The notes: a model not told the origin generated them from the letters alone. Counted from the stretch's first letter, positions 24,872 through 33,795 are shown. The stretch is DNA of 64,000 nucleotides from CAYVVT01 sp964454335 (GCA_964454335.1 CAYVVT010000008.1:62001-126000); one strand, 5' to 3'. Program-made: numbers and translations.

Positions 24872-25388
24872 GATGGGGAAATGTACGAGCCGAAGAAGAA
24901 ATTACAAATAGCTTATATATCCCCCGCTGGAGACCAGTGGGAAAAGGGGCAGCAGAATTACCGGAAGTGCCACCTGGTTTTTTCCTGACCGGATGGTCAT
25001 CATCCTCTAATGACCTGTCACACAGCCTTTTACTTAGTTCCCATCCAGGTAGATGTTTTCAAAACGCTGGTATGTATATGCTGGGTTGAGCATTAGAGGT
25101 TCAGATCCCCGTTGCCGGACTGGATCAGGCAGAAATGCTGAATGAGTTGGTCCTGTCCGATGAAATTAACGACCTTGCAATCATCAACGATCAGCTGAGT
25201 GCAGAGCCTGTCGAACCCAGTTCACCTTCTGCTTCCATGTTGGTTGTTGTTTCCCAGTGAATGAGCGGGTATGCCACACCGAAGCCAAGGGGTGCAGCGG
25301 ATGAAAGGAATCGAACGCGCGCGGCCAGTGGGGGCGCCCAGCCACTCCCTTCCAGCTTGAAACACATCTAAAATCTTTTCGGGTATTG
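24872..25388. other. Intergenic region with a tRNA-Gly remnant and a possible gene fragment
   Basis: No firm gene. At 25295-25317 a block shares about 19 of 22 bases with the 3' end of the neighbouring tRNA-Gly. A plus-strand open frame starts at ATG 25135 and stops at 25260 (41 residues, MLNELVLSDEINDLAIIND...); its frame is open from 25090. The composition is protein-like, but there is no RBS or recognisable domain. It may be the tail of a decayed gene. Confidence 0.4.
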
Positions 25389-25459
25389 AGCGGGTGAAGG
25401 GAATCGAACCCTCCCCTCCAGCTTGGGAAGCTGGGGCACTACCACTATGCGACACCCGC
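25389..25459 (-). tRNA. tRNA-Gly (anticodon CCC)
   Basis: A 71-base tRNA: acceptor GCGGGTG/CACCCGC with discriminator T, D-arm GCATAGTGGTAGTGC, anticodon stem CCAGC/GCTGG around TTCCCAA giving CCC, and T-arm GGAGGGTTCGATTCCCTTC. CCA is not encoded. Confidence 0.95.
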
Positions 25460-25594
25460 TTGTCAATCCTCAGGAGACCATGCCACAATCCTACAGATTG
25501 AAGGCAGGTCAAAGGCGGGCAAAAATAAAGGCTTCGACCTGATTTTAACAAGCGAAAAGCCTCTTCGGGTGCTCAACTTTGCACATGAAGTAAC

Positions 25595-25610
25595 ATACTA
25601 TATATAGGGT
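25595..25610. promoter_or_regulatory. Candidate NrdR box upstream of nrdJ
   Basis: ATACTATATATAGGGT matches the NrdR operator consensus (acaCwAtATaTwGtgt) at 14 of 16 positions by eye. NrdR represses ribonucleotide reductase genes when dATP is high. Boxes usually occur in pairs about three helical turns apart; I could not find a second good copy, which lowers confidence. TTGCAC at 25579-25584, 16 bases before TATATA, could make this a second promoter that the box overlaps. Confidence 0.55.
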
Positions 25611-25658
25611 GCTATGTCCTTGATTATCAACATTTTGTATTTTTTTCCCATCTTGTGC

Positions 25659-25687
25659 TTGACTGATTTTCCTGCTTGGTCTATATT
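25659..25687 (+). promoter_or_regulatory. Sigma-70-like promoter of nrdJ
   Basis: TTGACT (25659-25664), 17-base spacer, TATATT (25682-25687). This predicts a leader of about 145 bases before nrdJ. Confidence 0.72.
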
Positions 25688-25755
25688 CGGGCCGCTGGGT
25701 TAATGGGCGAGCTTTGGTGCAGGACACCTTTTTAACCTAAAGAAACATACACTTA

Positions 25756-25831
25756 CGAGCGTTTAAGTTCCTCGCTGTCATTTTTCCAACAACGGTTGAG
25801 GGGATGTAAACCGTGAACGCTGTGCGAGGAG
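25756..25831 (+). ncRNA. Structured 5' leader of nrdJ (candidate cis-regulatory RNA)
   Basis: Several perfect complementary blocks lie just before the gene. AGCGTT (25758-25763) pairs with AACGCT (25816-25821), CCTCGC (25770-25775) with GCGAGG (25824-25829), and ACGGTT (25792-25797) with AACCGT (25809-25814). The first two stems cross, so they form a pseudoknot or are mutually exclusive. GCGAGG contains most of the Shine-Dalgarno GAGGAG (25826-25831). CGAG/CTCG at 25756/25771 offers a further alternative. A leader RNA called the nrdJ motif has been described upstream of such genes in metagenomes; I cannot confirm identity. No B12 box is visible. Confidence 0.55.
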
Positions 25832-25839
25832 TCTAAATA

Positions 25840-28251
25840 ATGTCGGAAAGCTATCAATTCCCGCTTTCTTTCGAGGATGATGCCACCCTGCCAAGTCTGC
25901 AGGACGCAAAACTGGAGATCGAAGAGGTCCTCCAGGATGCGCAAGTCGAACTTGGCGCGGACATTGATACATACTATGGCCAGGACGAATTAGGTAAATC
26001 CGTTCTCCAGAATAAATATCTCGCTCCGGAAGAATTATCTCCCCGTGACCTGTGGCGACGGCTGGCCAAGGCCATCGCCGGTATGGAAGAGGATCCGGGA
26101 ACATGGGAAGACCTCTTCTACGGAATCCTGGAAGATTTCCGTTTTGTCCCCGGTGGCCGTATCATGCACGGCGCCGGTCGCGAGGATATCAAAACCACAC
26201 TGAACAACTGCTACGTCGTCGGGATCAAGGAAGATTCCATCACCGCGATCTATGACGCCATTATTGAAGAAGCCCGGACCTATAAATATGGCGGCGGCTG
26301 TGGTCATGATCTCTCCATCCTGCGTCCGAAAGGCACAGAGATAAACGGTACAGGAGGTGTTTCCTGTGGTCCCGTCGGTTTCATGAACCTCTTCAGTGAG
26401 AACACCAATACCATCGCACAGCATGGCCGTCGCGGTGCAAATATGCAGACCCTCCGGGTGGACCATCCCGATATTGAAGAGTTCATCAATGTCAAGCGTG
26501 ATCTCCAACGTGTCAAATATTCCAACATCTCCGTGCTGCTGACCCACGAATTCATGCAGGCCGTGGCTCAGGAAGGGGATTTTGAACTCAAATGGCAGGG
26601 TGAGGTTTTCAAGACTGTGAACGCCGTTGAACTCTGGGACAAGATCATCGCTGCGGCTCATGCCAGTGCCGAGCCCGGTATCATCTTCTGGGACACCATG
26701 AAGGACTATCATAATGCCGAGTACTGCAGCCCACTGGTGAGTACAAATCCCTGCGGAGAACAACCGCTGCCGGACGGTGGTGCCTGCAATCTGGGTGCTG
26801 TGAACCTTGCGCGTTTCGTGGATACTCAGGGCGAGTTCCTCTGGGATGAATTCAAGGATACCGTTCGATTGGGAACACGCTATCTGGACAACGTGATCGA
26901 CTACAATGTCGAGCGGCACGCCCTTGAGATCCAGCGTGAAAATGCCCTTGGAGACCGCCGCGTTGGACTGGGTATCCTGGGTCTGGCAGATATGCTCATG
27001 CTCCGCGGCATCAAGTATGACACTCAGGAAGCGCTGGAAGCGGTGGATGAGGTCCTGGATACCATGGCGAACACGGCCTATGAAACCTCTGTAGAACTGG
27101 CCAAGGAGAAGGGTGGTTACAAGAATTTCAAATGGTCAGGATACAGCAAGAGCAAATATGTTAAAAACCTCCCGAAATCCTTGAGAGATGAGATCAAGTC
27201 TCACGGTATCCGTAACGCGACCATTCTCACTGTCGCACCCACTGGCTCGGGCGCCATCGTGGCACAGGTCAGCTCCGGCGTGGAACCTATCTTCTCCACC
27301 AGCTATAATCGCAGGGTGAAGAAGAACGAGGGCTACGGAGACGAGTTCGACGAGTATAAGGTCGTACATCCACCGCTGTATAAAAAATTCCGGACGGACG
27401 AGGATCTGCCCGAATATGTCATCACGGCCCATGAGATTGATCCTTTCTTCCGGGTGAAAATGCAGGGCGTCATCCAGCGACATATCGACGCTTCCATCAG
27501 TTCCACAGTGAATCTCCCGAACGATGTTTCAGTTGATACTGTCGCCGAGATCTATAGAACAGCATATAATGCCGGACTCAAAGGCATCACGGTGTATCGT
27601 GAGGGCGCACGTGAAGGCATACTCATCACTGAGAAGCCCGAGGAAGAGAGTGACAACGGACAGACTTCCATCCAGCTCGAGGTGGGAGCAACTGCACCGT
27701 CCACTGCCTCCCCAACCCTTCATCCACGGGTCCGGCCGAAAGACACTTACGGTGTTACACGCAGGATCCGCACAGGTGAAGGAACCCTCTATATCACCAT
27801 CAATCACGACGAGAATGGGCTGTGTGAGGTGTTTACCACCATCGGTAAGGCCGGTGGAAATGCAGCCGCCCAGGCGGAGGCTATCAGTCGTCTGATCTCG
27901 CTGTCCCTGCGTTCCGGTATGGATGTGAACGAGATCATTAAGCAATTGAAGGGTATCAGTGGCCCAAATCCTGTCTGGGAGAGTGGTCAGTTGATCCTCT
28001 CGACACCGGACGCCATAGGCAAAGCCCTGGAACAACATTTAAAGGAATTCGATCTCGATTCAGGCCGTACCGAGATCAAATCCGCCATCGAGATCCCGGA
28101 TGAAGATCAGAATGCCGCCGGGTTCAACATGGTCGAATCCGCCAACGGCAAAACCTCAAAGACCATGAGTGCCTGTCCCGAATGCGGGATGACGCTCATC
28201 CATGAATCAGGATGTGTCACCTGCCACAACTGTGGCTATTCGAAGTGCTGA
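25840..28251 (+). CDS. nrdJ: Adenosylcobalamin-dependent (class II) ribonucleoside-diphosphate reductase
   Basis: An 803-residue enzyme making deoxyribonucleotides with B12 instead of oxygen or an iron site. Seen are LNNCYVVGI and later NPCGEQPLPDGGACNLGAVNL, which provides the active-site Cys/Glu/Asn set. APTGSGAIVAQVSSGVEP and GLKGITVYREGAREG are the NrdJ signatures, a TSCPD-like domain covers about 620-715 (GEGTLYITINHDENG..), and a C-terminal Cys-rich tail (CPECG..CVTCHNCGYSKC) probably relays reducing equivalents or binds zinc. RBS GAGGAG is 8 bases before the ATG. It is a single-gene unit with its own promoter, candidate NrdR box, structured leader and terminator. Confidence 0.97.
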   Translation: MSESYQFPLSFEDDATLPSLQDAKLEIEEVLQDAQVELGADIDTYYGQDELGKSVLQNKYLAPEELSPRDLWRRLAKAIAGMEEDPGTWEDLFYGILEDFRFVPGGRIMHGAGREDIKTTLNNCYVVGIKEDSITAIYDAIIEEARTYKYGGGCGHDLSILRPKGTEINGTGGVSCGPVGFMNLFSENTNTIAQHGRRGANMQTLRVDHPDIEEFINVKRDLQRVKYSNISVLLTHEFMQAVAQEGDFELKWQGEVFKTVNAVELWDKIIAAAHASAEPGIIFWDTMKDYHNAEYCSPLVSTNPCGEQPLPDGGACNLGAVNLARFVDTQGEFLWDEFKDTVRLGTRYLDNVIDYNVERHALEIQRENALGDRRVGLGILGLADMLMLRGIKYDTQEALEAVDEVLDTMANTAYETSVELAKEKGGYKNFKWSGYSKSKYVKNLPKSLRDEIKSHGIRNATILTVAPTGSGAIVAQVSSGVEPIFSTSYNRRVKKNEGYGDEFDEYKVVHPPLYKKFRTDEDLPEYVITAHEIDPFFRVKMQGVIQRHIDASISSTVNLPNDVSVDTVAEIYRTAYNAGLKGITVYREGAREGILITEKPEEESDNGQTSIQLEVGATAPSTASPTLHPRVRPKDTYGVTRRIRTGEGTLYITINHDENGLCEVFTTIGKAGGNAAAQAEAISRLISLSLRSGMDVNEIIKQLKGISGPNPVWESGQLILSTPDAIGKALEQHLKEFDLDSGRTEIKSAIEIPDEDQNAAGFNMVESANGKTSKTMSACPECGMTLIHESGCVTCHNCGYSKC

Positions 28252-28270
28252 TCCAATCCTGACTACGTGT

Positions 28271-28296
28271 AAACCCCGTCGCAAGGCGGGGTTTTC
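28271..28296 (+). terminator. Terminator of nrdJ
   Basis: AAACCCCG (28271-28278) pairs with CGGGGTTT (28287-28294), followed by TTC. It starts 19 bases after the nrdJ stop. Confidence 0.92.
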
Positions 28297-28391
28297 TATT
28301 TACTTACTCGAGGGTGTGGAAGTGTGAGTCACCAAGTTCATGCTGTCCATTTGCACACACGCAGATAATTGGAACCACCTATCCCAATTGA

Positions 28392-29297
28392 TCACAGGTC
28401 AATCCATTGATCGTAGCTGTGGTTCCTGAACCAGGTTAACTGGCGTTTGGCAAAGTTCCGGGTGTGCTTCTGCATATCGGCGATCATCTCCCCTTCAGAA
28501 CATTTACCATCCAGAAATGCGAACACTTCCTTATAACCGATGGTCCTCAGTGGATAGAGCTCAGGCCCATATCCCGCGTTCAGCAGTGTCCGGCATTCCT
28601 CCACAAGACCCTGCTGGATCATGATCAGGACTCTTTCATCGATACGCTGATACAGTTCAGGTCTTGCACGGCTGAGGATAACCATATGACCCTGCAGACC
28701 AAATACATCGTCCTGAACCTTGAAAGCCTCCGTCGGGATCCGGCCACTGGATTTCAGGATCTCAAATGCCCGGACCAGTTTCTTGTGATCGTTGTAGTGG
28801 AAGGTATCGGCATATTCTGGATCGATGGCCCGGAGTTCGTTCCACAATCGTTCTGCTCCGATATTGGCCAACCGCATCTCATAGCGTGTCCTGACCTCAG
28901 GATCACTAAGCCCTTCTGAGAAGAACCCGTACTGCAAAGCCTCCAGATAGAGACCGGCCCCACCTACGACAACAGGCAGGCGGCAACGGTGGCTAATGTT
29001 ATTGATCCGCTCACGGGCTGTCTTGTAAAAGGTGCCAGCGTTCCAGGTGACACTGGGTTCAAGCTCATTGATGAAATGATGCGGCACACGTTCCAGTATT
29101 TCCAGTTCCGGGGTGGCGGTACCAATGTCCATTCCCCGATAAACCTGTCGGGAGTCAGCGGAGATCACCTCCAGGTCAACCTTTTGAGCCAGTTTCAGGA
29201 CCAGTTCCGTTTTACCGACGGCTGTTGGTCCTGCCAGGATCAGATAGTGGGCATCGGGATTCTCGATGTGCTGATGGGCAACCTGCAGGGATTGCAT
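28392..29297 (-). CDS. miaA: tRNA dimethylallyltransferase
   Basis: A 301-residue enzyme adding dimethylallyl to N6 of A37 in tRNAs reading UNN codons. Motifs: P loop AGPTAVGKTE, ISADSRQVYRGMDIGTA, VVGGAGLYLEAL, the DHKKLVRAFEI tRNA-contact stretch and the C-terminal TRNFAKRQLTWFRN. The ATG at 29295-29297 gives a normal N-terminus and lies 5 bases after the mutL stop; a longer frame into mutL is rejected. The mutL-miaA order is widely conserved. Confidence 0.96.
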   Translation of the reverse strand: MQSLQVAHQHIENPDAHYLILAGPTAVGKTELVLKLAQKVDLEVISADSRQVYRGMDIGTATPELEILERVPHHFINELEPSVTWNAGTFYKTARERINNISHRCRLPVVVGGAGLYLEALQYGFFSEGLSDPEVRTRYEMRLANIGAERLWNELRAIDPEYADTFHYNDHKKLVRAFEILKSSGRIPTEAFKVQDDVFGLQGHMVILSRARPELYQRIDERVLIMIQQGLVEECRTLLNAGYGPELYPLRTIGYKEVFAFLDGKCSEGEMIADMQKHTRNFAKRQLTWFRNHSYDQWIDL

Positions 29298-29302
29298 CAG
29301 GC

Positions 29303-31072
29303 TCAATGCCTCTCGAAGCGCTTGTCCAGTTCTTCGATGCTGAGATTTATGATGATAGGCCGACCATGGGGACAATAGAATGGGTTACCAGTGGCAAATA
29401 ACTGATCCACCAACACACGCATCTCTTCCTCGTTCAGGGGATCACCGGCCTTCACGGCAGCCTTGCAGGCGTAGGAGGCAGCGACGCGCTTTGCGGGACT
29501 GTAGTCAAATGTCTTGTTCTCGCGATAATAGTCGATCATCTCCTTGAGAATGGTGCTTTCGCCACCGGTACGCATACCTGCCGGTACGGCTTCAACAAGG
29601 ATGGTACGGGGGCCGAATTCTCGCAGCTGAAAGCCCATATCGTTCAGCATGGGCAGCATTTCCAGCAAGGTGGAATGATCGTCTGCGGAGAACTCCTGAT
29701 TCTGCGGGAAAAGTAGCTGCTGTGCGGCACCGCGATGCTTATCCATGTCCTCCAATGCTTCTTCAAAGAGGATACGCTCATGGGCCACATGCTGATCGAT
29801 AATGGCAATTCCACTGCTGATCTGTGACAGGATATACTTGTTGTGAACCTGCCAGATGAAACCGGCTTCCGCCCGTTGAGGTCTTTCGGTGGAGGGACTG
29901 CGGTCCAGAACCTGGCTGAACTGACGCGCCTTCTCCAACAGTTCAGTTTCCTCTGCATTACGTGCGCCCTGCGCACCGGATGGTGTACTGGATAGATCGA
30001 ACTGTGGCGACACACCTCCGGTAAATGTTTGCGGTTCGAAGGAACCCTGCTGAGGTCGATCCTGGAATCCCGGCAGCATTTGCAGGGTGCCACGGACCCC
30101 CTGCTCTACAGTGTCCTTCACCACCTGGTAAACACGCCACTCATCTTTGAATTTGACCTCTGTCTTTGTAGGATGGACATTTACATCCACCTCCTGGGGT
30201 GCCAGTGTGACCCCCAGGATATAGAAGGGGTATTCACCTCGCTGGATAAGAGAGCGGAAAACCTGGTACACGGCGTTACTCAACAGACGATCACTGATGG
30301 GACGTCCGTTCACTGAAAGATACTGCTCTCCCCTGGCAACTCGAACCAGGTCAAGATTCCCGATAAAGCCCGACACCTGGATGGGACCCCGCGTCTGGCT
30401 CACGGAAATGATCTTTTCCTCATAACCGGCGCCAAAGATCTTCGAGATCCGTTCCTCAGGGGTAGATGGACGCAGGTCGTAGATCACCTTGGAGTCAGAT
30501 TGAAGTTTGAATCCCAACTCCGGATAGATCAACGCCAGCGGTTTCACGCGGTCAATGATGTGGTTGAGTTCAGTGCGCTTGGCCTTGAGGAATTTCAGGC
30601 GTGCCGGTACGTTGAAGAACAGATTCTTTACCGTAATGCGCGTTCCTGTTTCCCAGGCGAAGGGCTGAACCTTGCCAGGTTTACCGGCCTGGATCTCCAG
30701 GCGGTGAGCACTATCCTCACTGGCATGCTTGGATACCATCTCCACCATTGCCACTGAAGCTATACTGGGCAGTGCTTCACCCCTGAAGCCCATGGTGTTG
30801 ATCTGGAACAGATCCTCCACATTGGCTATCTTGCTGGTAGCGTGGCGCTCGAACGCCAGGGGCAGATCTACAGAACTCATACCGCTGCCGTTGTCTATCA
30901 CCTGGATGAGATCACGGCCACCATTCTCGATGCTGATCTCGATCTGGGTGGCACCGGCGTCAATGGCATTCTCCAACAGCTCCTTGACCACACTGGCTGG
31001 TCTCTGGACCACTTCGCCGGCAGCGATCTTGTTGCACAGGATCTCAGGTAAGATGTGTATCTGGGCAGACAT
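29303..31072 (-). CDS. mutL: DNA mismatch repair protein MutL
   Basis: A 589-residue GHKL ATPase. The N-terminal domain has IAAGEVVQRPASVVKELLENAIDAG, VIDNGSGM, TMGFRGEALPSI and GTRITVKNLFFNVPARLKFL. The C-terminal dimerisation domain carries the endonuclease set: DQH-V-AH-E-RILF-E, the ACK motif (SYACKAAVK), CPHGRP and the final FER. It is therefore a nicking-competent MutL, as in bacteria lacking MutH. The ATG at 31070-31072 is preferred because it gives MSAQIHILPE; it lies 13 bases past the ftcD stop. Confidence 0.96.
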   Translation of the reverse strand: MSAQIHILPEILCNKIAAGEVVQRPASVVKELLENAIDAGATQIEISIENGGRDLIQVIDNGSGMSSVDLPLAFERHATSKIANVEDLFQINTMGFRGEALPSIASVAMVEMVSKHASEDSAHRLEIQAGKPGKVQPFAWETGTRITVKNLFFNVPARLKFLKAKRTELNHIIDRVKPLALIYPELGFKLQSDSKVIYDLRPSTPEERISKIFGAGYEEKIISVSQTRGPIQVSGFIGNLDLVRVARGEQYLSVNGRPISDRLLSNAVYQVFRSLIQRGEYPFYILGVTLAPQEVDVNVHPTKTEVKFKDEWRVYQVVKDTVEQGVRGTLQMLPGFQDRPQQGSFEPQTFTGGVSPQFDLSSTPSGAQGARNAEETELLEKARQFSQVLDRSPSTERPQRAEAGFIWQVHNKYILSQISSGIAIIDQHVAHERILFEEALEDMDKHRGAAQQLLFPQNQEFSADDHSTLLEMLPMLNDMGFQLREFGPRTILVEAVPAGMRTGGESTILKEMIDYYRENKTFDYSPAKRVAASYACKAAVKAGDPLNEEEMRVLVDQLFATGNPFYCPHGRPIIINLSIEELDKRFERH

Positions 31073-31085
31073 CTGGTTCAGGTTC

Positions 31086-32771
31086 TCAGCTATTTCCCTT
31101 GAGTCTTCCATCCACGGCTGTCAATGATTCGGCTGAAAGGGTATCGGCCTCTTCCCTGAGAGCCTGGACCTTCGAAGCGATCTCACTGACGAATCCCGTA
31201 TCATCCAGATCCTGGATATTGATGAGGACATTCATTCCGGCACCTTCCAGGCAGGCATGGGCCTGTAGAATGGCTACACCGGCATCGCTGAGGGAATTCT
31301 CATTCCCGATCTCACTCATGCGGACCGCCAGCTTCATGGCCTCCAGCGACCTTTCCATGACCCGCAGCGGCACCTGGGCCGAATACTTGGTCGCTTCCAA
31401 GAGTGCGGCATTGCGGATGGCCTTCTGCTCATCAGTTTTCTTCTTCAGACGCATGGCGGCCATCACCTGATTGAATGATTCGGTGTCCTCATCGACCAGG
31501 AAGAGGAATTCGTCTTTCAATGCCTGTGCACGGACCGCTAATTCTTCTACTTCTTCAAACTTATCTTCATAGCCTTTCTTCCCGAAGGTCAGAACCCCCA
31601 CCATGGCCGTCAAGGATGCCGCCAGAGAACCTGAAAGTGCGGAAACAGACCCACCACCTGGTGCTGGCGAATCCGAAGCCAATTCATCAGCAAAGGCATT
31701 CACACGCATGTTTACCAGCTTGGAATACTTGTCTGACTGCAACTGGTACTCGATAATGCGTTCTTCCGGTATGAAGGGCGCTATCTCATTGAGTCCCATA
31801 CTCTGGATGGCGATACGGATCAATTCTTTCTCGGATACAGCGGTGGAGCTGTTCTGTTTCTTAAGATAATATCGACCCGATTCCAGCATTGCTTCCAGCG
31901 GGATAAGGCCAACCAACTCGCTGCCTGAGACGCGCAATCCACGCTTGTCAGCCTGCGCGACGACCTCATCAAAAGCGGCGTGCGCTGGTGTGGTCTCATA
32001 GTCTACCAGGTTCATGGAGATCTGTGCCATTTGGTACTCATCTATATACCAGCCCACGGCCTTGACCGCTTTCAGTGTCCCGGGCTTGCGCACGATCTTG
32101 CCCTCATCGTCACGGATGATCTTGCCCTGCTCATCGCGACGGGCGCGTCCCTGTTCGCGGATATCGAGTGCGATATCGGATGCTTTTTTCCGGTCACGGG
32201 TATTCAGGTTCACGTTATAGGCAATAAGGAATTTCCGGGCACCGATGACCGTAGCTCCCGCGCCCGCATCGAAACGGGCCGGTCCCAAATCCGGCTTCCA
32301 CTGGGGATCTTTCAGCTTCTCTTCAAGTCCCTCATATTCACCGGCACGGACATTGGCCAGATTCTGCCGTTCTGGACTGCTGGCTGCATACTCATAGAGG
32401 TAGACCGGGATCTCCAATTCGTCACCGACCCGCTGGCCCAGCTTTCTGGCCAGGGCTGCACAATCCTCCATGGTCAAGCCACGCACTGGCACGAAGGGAC
32501 AGACGTCAGTAGCTCCCATGCGGGCATGGGCACCACTGTGTTTGGACATATCGATGACCTCTGCAGCCTTCCTGATAGCTTGGAAAGCTGCCTCGACAAC
32601 GGCATCGGGTGATCCCACCAGAGTCACGACGGTACGGTTGGTGTCCGCACCCGGATCTACATCCAGGAGCGTTGCCCCTTCCACATTCTCGATCTCATCA
32701 GTGATCTGTTTGATGATGGCCAGGTCCCGGCCTTCACTGAAATTTGGAACACATTCAACGATCTGCTGCAT
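31086..32771 (-). CDS. ftcD: Bifunctional glutamate formimidoyltransferase / formimidoyl-THF cyclodeaminase
   Basis: A 561-residue fusion. Residues about 1-180 are the formiminotransferase N-domain (VECVPNFSEGRD, HSGAHARMGATDVCPF with the catalytic His region), about 181-330 its C-domain (GARKFLIAYNVNLNT), and about 360-555 the cyclodeaminase (DELASDSPAPGGGSVSALSGSLAASL). It moves the formimino group of N-formimidoylglutamate, the end product of histidine breakdown, to tetrahydrofolate and converts it to methenyl-THF. The fused form resembles the vertebrate enzyme and occurs in several FCB bacteria. ATG at 32769-32771 with AAGGG upstream. No other hut gene is adjacent; it precedes mutL. Confidence 0.96.
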   Translation of the reverse strand: MQQIVECVPNFSEGRDLAIIKQITDEIENVEGATLLDVDPGADTNRTVVTLVGSPDAVVEAAFQAIRKAAEVIDMSKHSGAHARMGATDVCPFVPVRGLTMEDCAALARKLGQRVGDELEIPVYLYEYAASSPERQNLANVRAGEYEGLEEKLKDPQWKPDLGPARFDAGAGATVIGARKFLIAYNVNLNTRDRKKASDIALDIREQGRARRDEQGKIIRDDEGKIVRKPGTLKAVKAVGWYIDEYQMAQISMNLVDYETTPAHAAFDEVVAQADKRGLRVSGSELVGLIPLEAMLESGRYYLKKQNSSTAVSEKELIRIAIQSMGLNEIAPFIPEERIIEYQLQSDKYSKLVNMRVNAFADELASDSPAPGGGSVSALSGSLAASLTAMVGVLTFGKKGYEDKFEEVEELAVRAQALKDEFLFLVDEDTESFNQVMAAMRLKKKTDEQKAIRNAALLEATKYSAQVPLRVMERSLEAMKLAVRMSEIGNENSLSDAGVAILQAHACLEGAGMNVLINIQDLDDTGFVSEIASKVQALREEADTLSAESLTAVDGRLKGNS

Positions 32772-32776
32772 GAGCG

Positions 32777-32971
32777 TTAACCCTTTACATGATTGAGGTA
32801 ATATATCAGATATGAAACAAAGGCGAGCATGACGAGCAGCCACAGGAGGCTGCGACCGCGATCTCTGCGGTAGGGACTGAGTCGGTGAAAATGGACCCGT
32901 TTGCCGTCATCCTGCTCCACCTGTTCGAAACGGCGGGGCCGGCGGCTCGGTCTGGCATTGAAAAAACTCAT
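32777..32971 (-). CDS. Small basic single-pass membrane protein
   Basis: 64 residues: an Arg-rich N-terminal tail (RPSRRPRRFEQVEQDDGKRVHFH...) and one C-terminal transmembrane helix SLLWLLVMLAFVSYLIYYL. Its ATG shares the A of the stop codon of the upstream site-2 protease gene (TGATG), and it ends 5 bases before ftcD, so it is a genuinely placed gene. Tail-anchored topology is likely; function unknown. Confidence 0.68.
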   Translation of the reverse strand: MSFFNARPSRRPRRFEQVEQDDGKRVHFHRLSPYRRDRGRSLLWLLVMLAFVSYLIYYLNHVKG

Positions 32972-33609
32972 CAGATCCCGGCAAATATCCAGCTGAACAC
33001 ATTCACCCAGGGTCGGATAATGAAACCCAGGATATGGATATCCGTTACCCAGCCCAGCATGATGATCCCGAACAGGATCATGGGCCCACGCATCTCGAGT
33101 TGATAGATCATCGGAGCGTATCGATTGGGCAGAAGTCCGGCGAGGATCTTGGAGCCATCCAGGGGCGGGATGGGCAGGAGATTGAAAATGGCGAGGGCCA
33201 GGTTGATATAAAGGGAGAAATACAGGATCATGAACAGGGTTGACGGGAGGCCTGACATCTGTGGATGGATCACCTGGGCCGCCACGCCGATGCGAATGAT
33301 GATCCCGGTTGCCAGCGCCAGGATCATGTTCATCAGAGGGCCCGCGGCTGCTATCCAGAGCATGTCCCGTTTAGGATTATCCAGATTGCGGGGATCCACC
33401 GGCACCGGTTTGGCCCAGCCAAAATGGACCAGGAAGATCATGATGGTCCCCATGGGATCCAGATGCGCCAGTGGATTCAGCGTCAGACGACCCATTCTCG
33501 CTGCGGTTGGATCCCCCAACCGGTAGGCCACATAGCCATGTGCATATTCGTGGAATGTCAGGGCGATGAGAATGGCCGGGACAGCTAGTAACAGAGTTTG
33601 TATATCCAT
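32971..33609 (-). CDS. Site-2 protease family membrane metallopeptidase (M50)
   Basis: A 212-residue polytopic protein. The zinc motif HEYAH lies at about residues 20-24 in the first helix, AAGPLMNMILAL follows, and the third ligand Asp is in NLLPIPPLDGSKIL near residue 150. This compact YwhC/SREBP-M50 form lacks a PDZ domain, unlike RseP. It cleaves substrates within the membrane; the target is unknown. It heads a run with the small membrane protein, ftcD, mutL and miaA. Confidence 0.92.
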   Translation of the reverse strand: MDIQTLLLAVPAILIALTFHEYAHGYVAYRLGDPTAARMGRLTLNPLAHLDPMGTIMIFLVHFGWAKPVPVDPRNLDNPKRDMLWIAAAGPLMNMILALATGIIIRIGVAAQVIHPQMSGLPSTLFMILYFSLYINLALAIFNLLPIPPLDGSKILAGLLPNRYAPMIYQLEMRGPMILFGIIMLGWVTDIHILGFIIRPWVNVFSWIFAGI

Positions 33610-33795
33610 AAATCGAACCTCAGATCAAAATTTAGCCACGTAATATAGATGAGATCAGAATGAATAGAAGTTGGATTCGAGGATGCGAGAATACCGGATT
33701 ACCGGTTTGGGACCCGTAGGATGTGAAGAGCGGGTTGAATCCAGCAAATTGCAGCAAATCACATCCCTGCACCATGTCCTAACCATCAGCCTTTC

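Noticed and set aside
25222..25551. A 109-codon minus-strand open frame across tRNA-Gly
   Set aside because: It reads straight through the tRNA gene and has no protein-like features.
25694..25839. Cobalamin riboswitch upstream of the B12-dependent reductase
   Set aside because: The conserved B12 box and core helices are not visible; the leader has a different set of stems.
26035..26919. A 294-codon minus-strand open frame opposite nrdJ
   Set aside because: Fully inside nrdJ, no RBS, no recognisable motifs.
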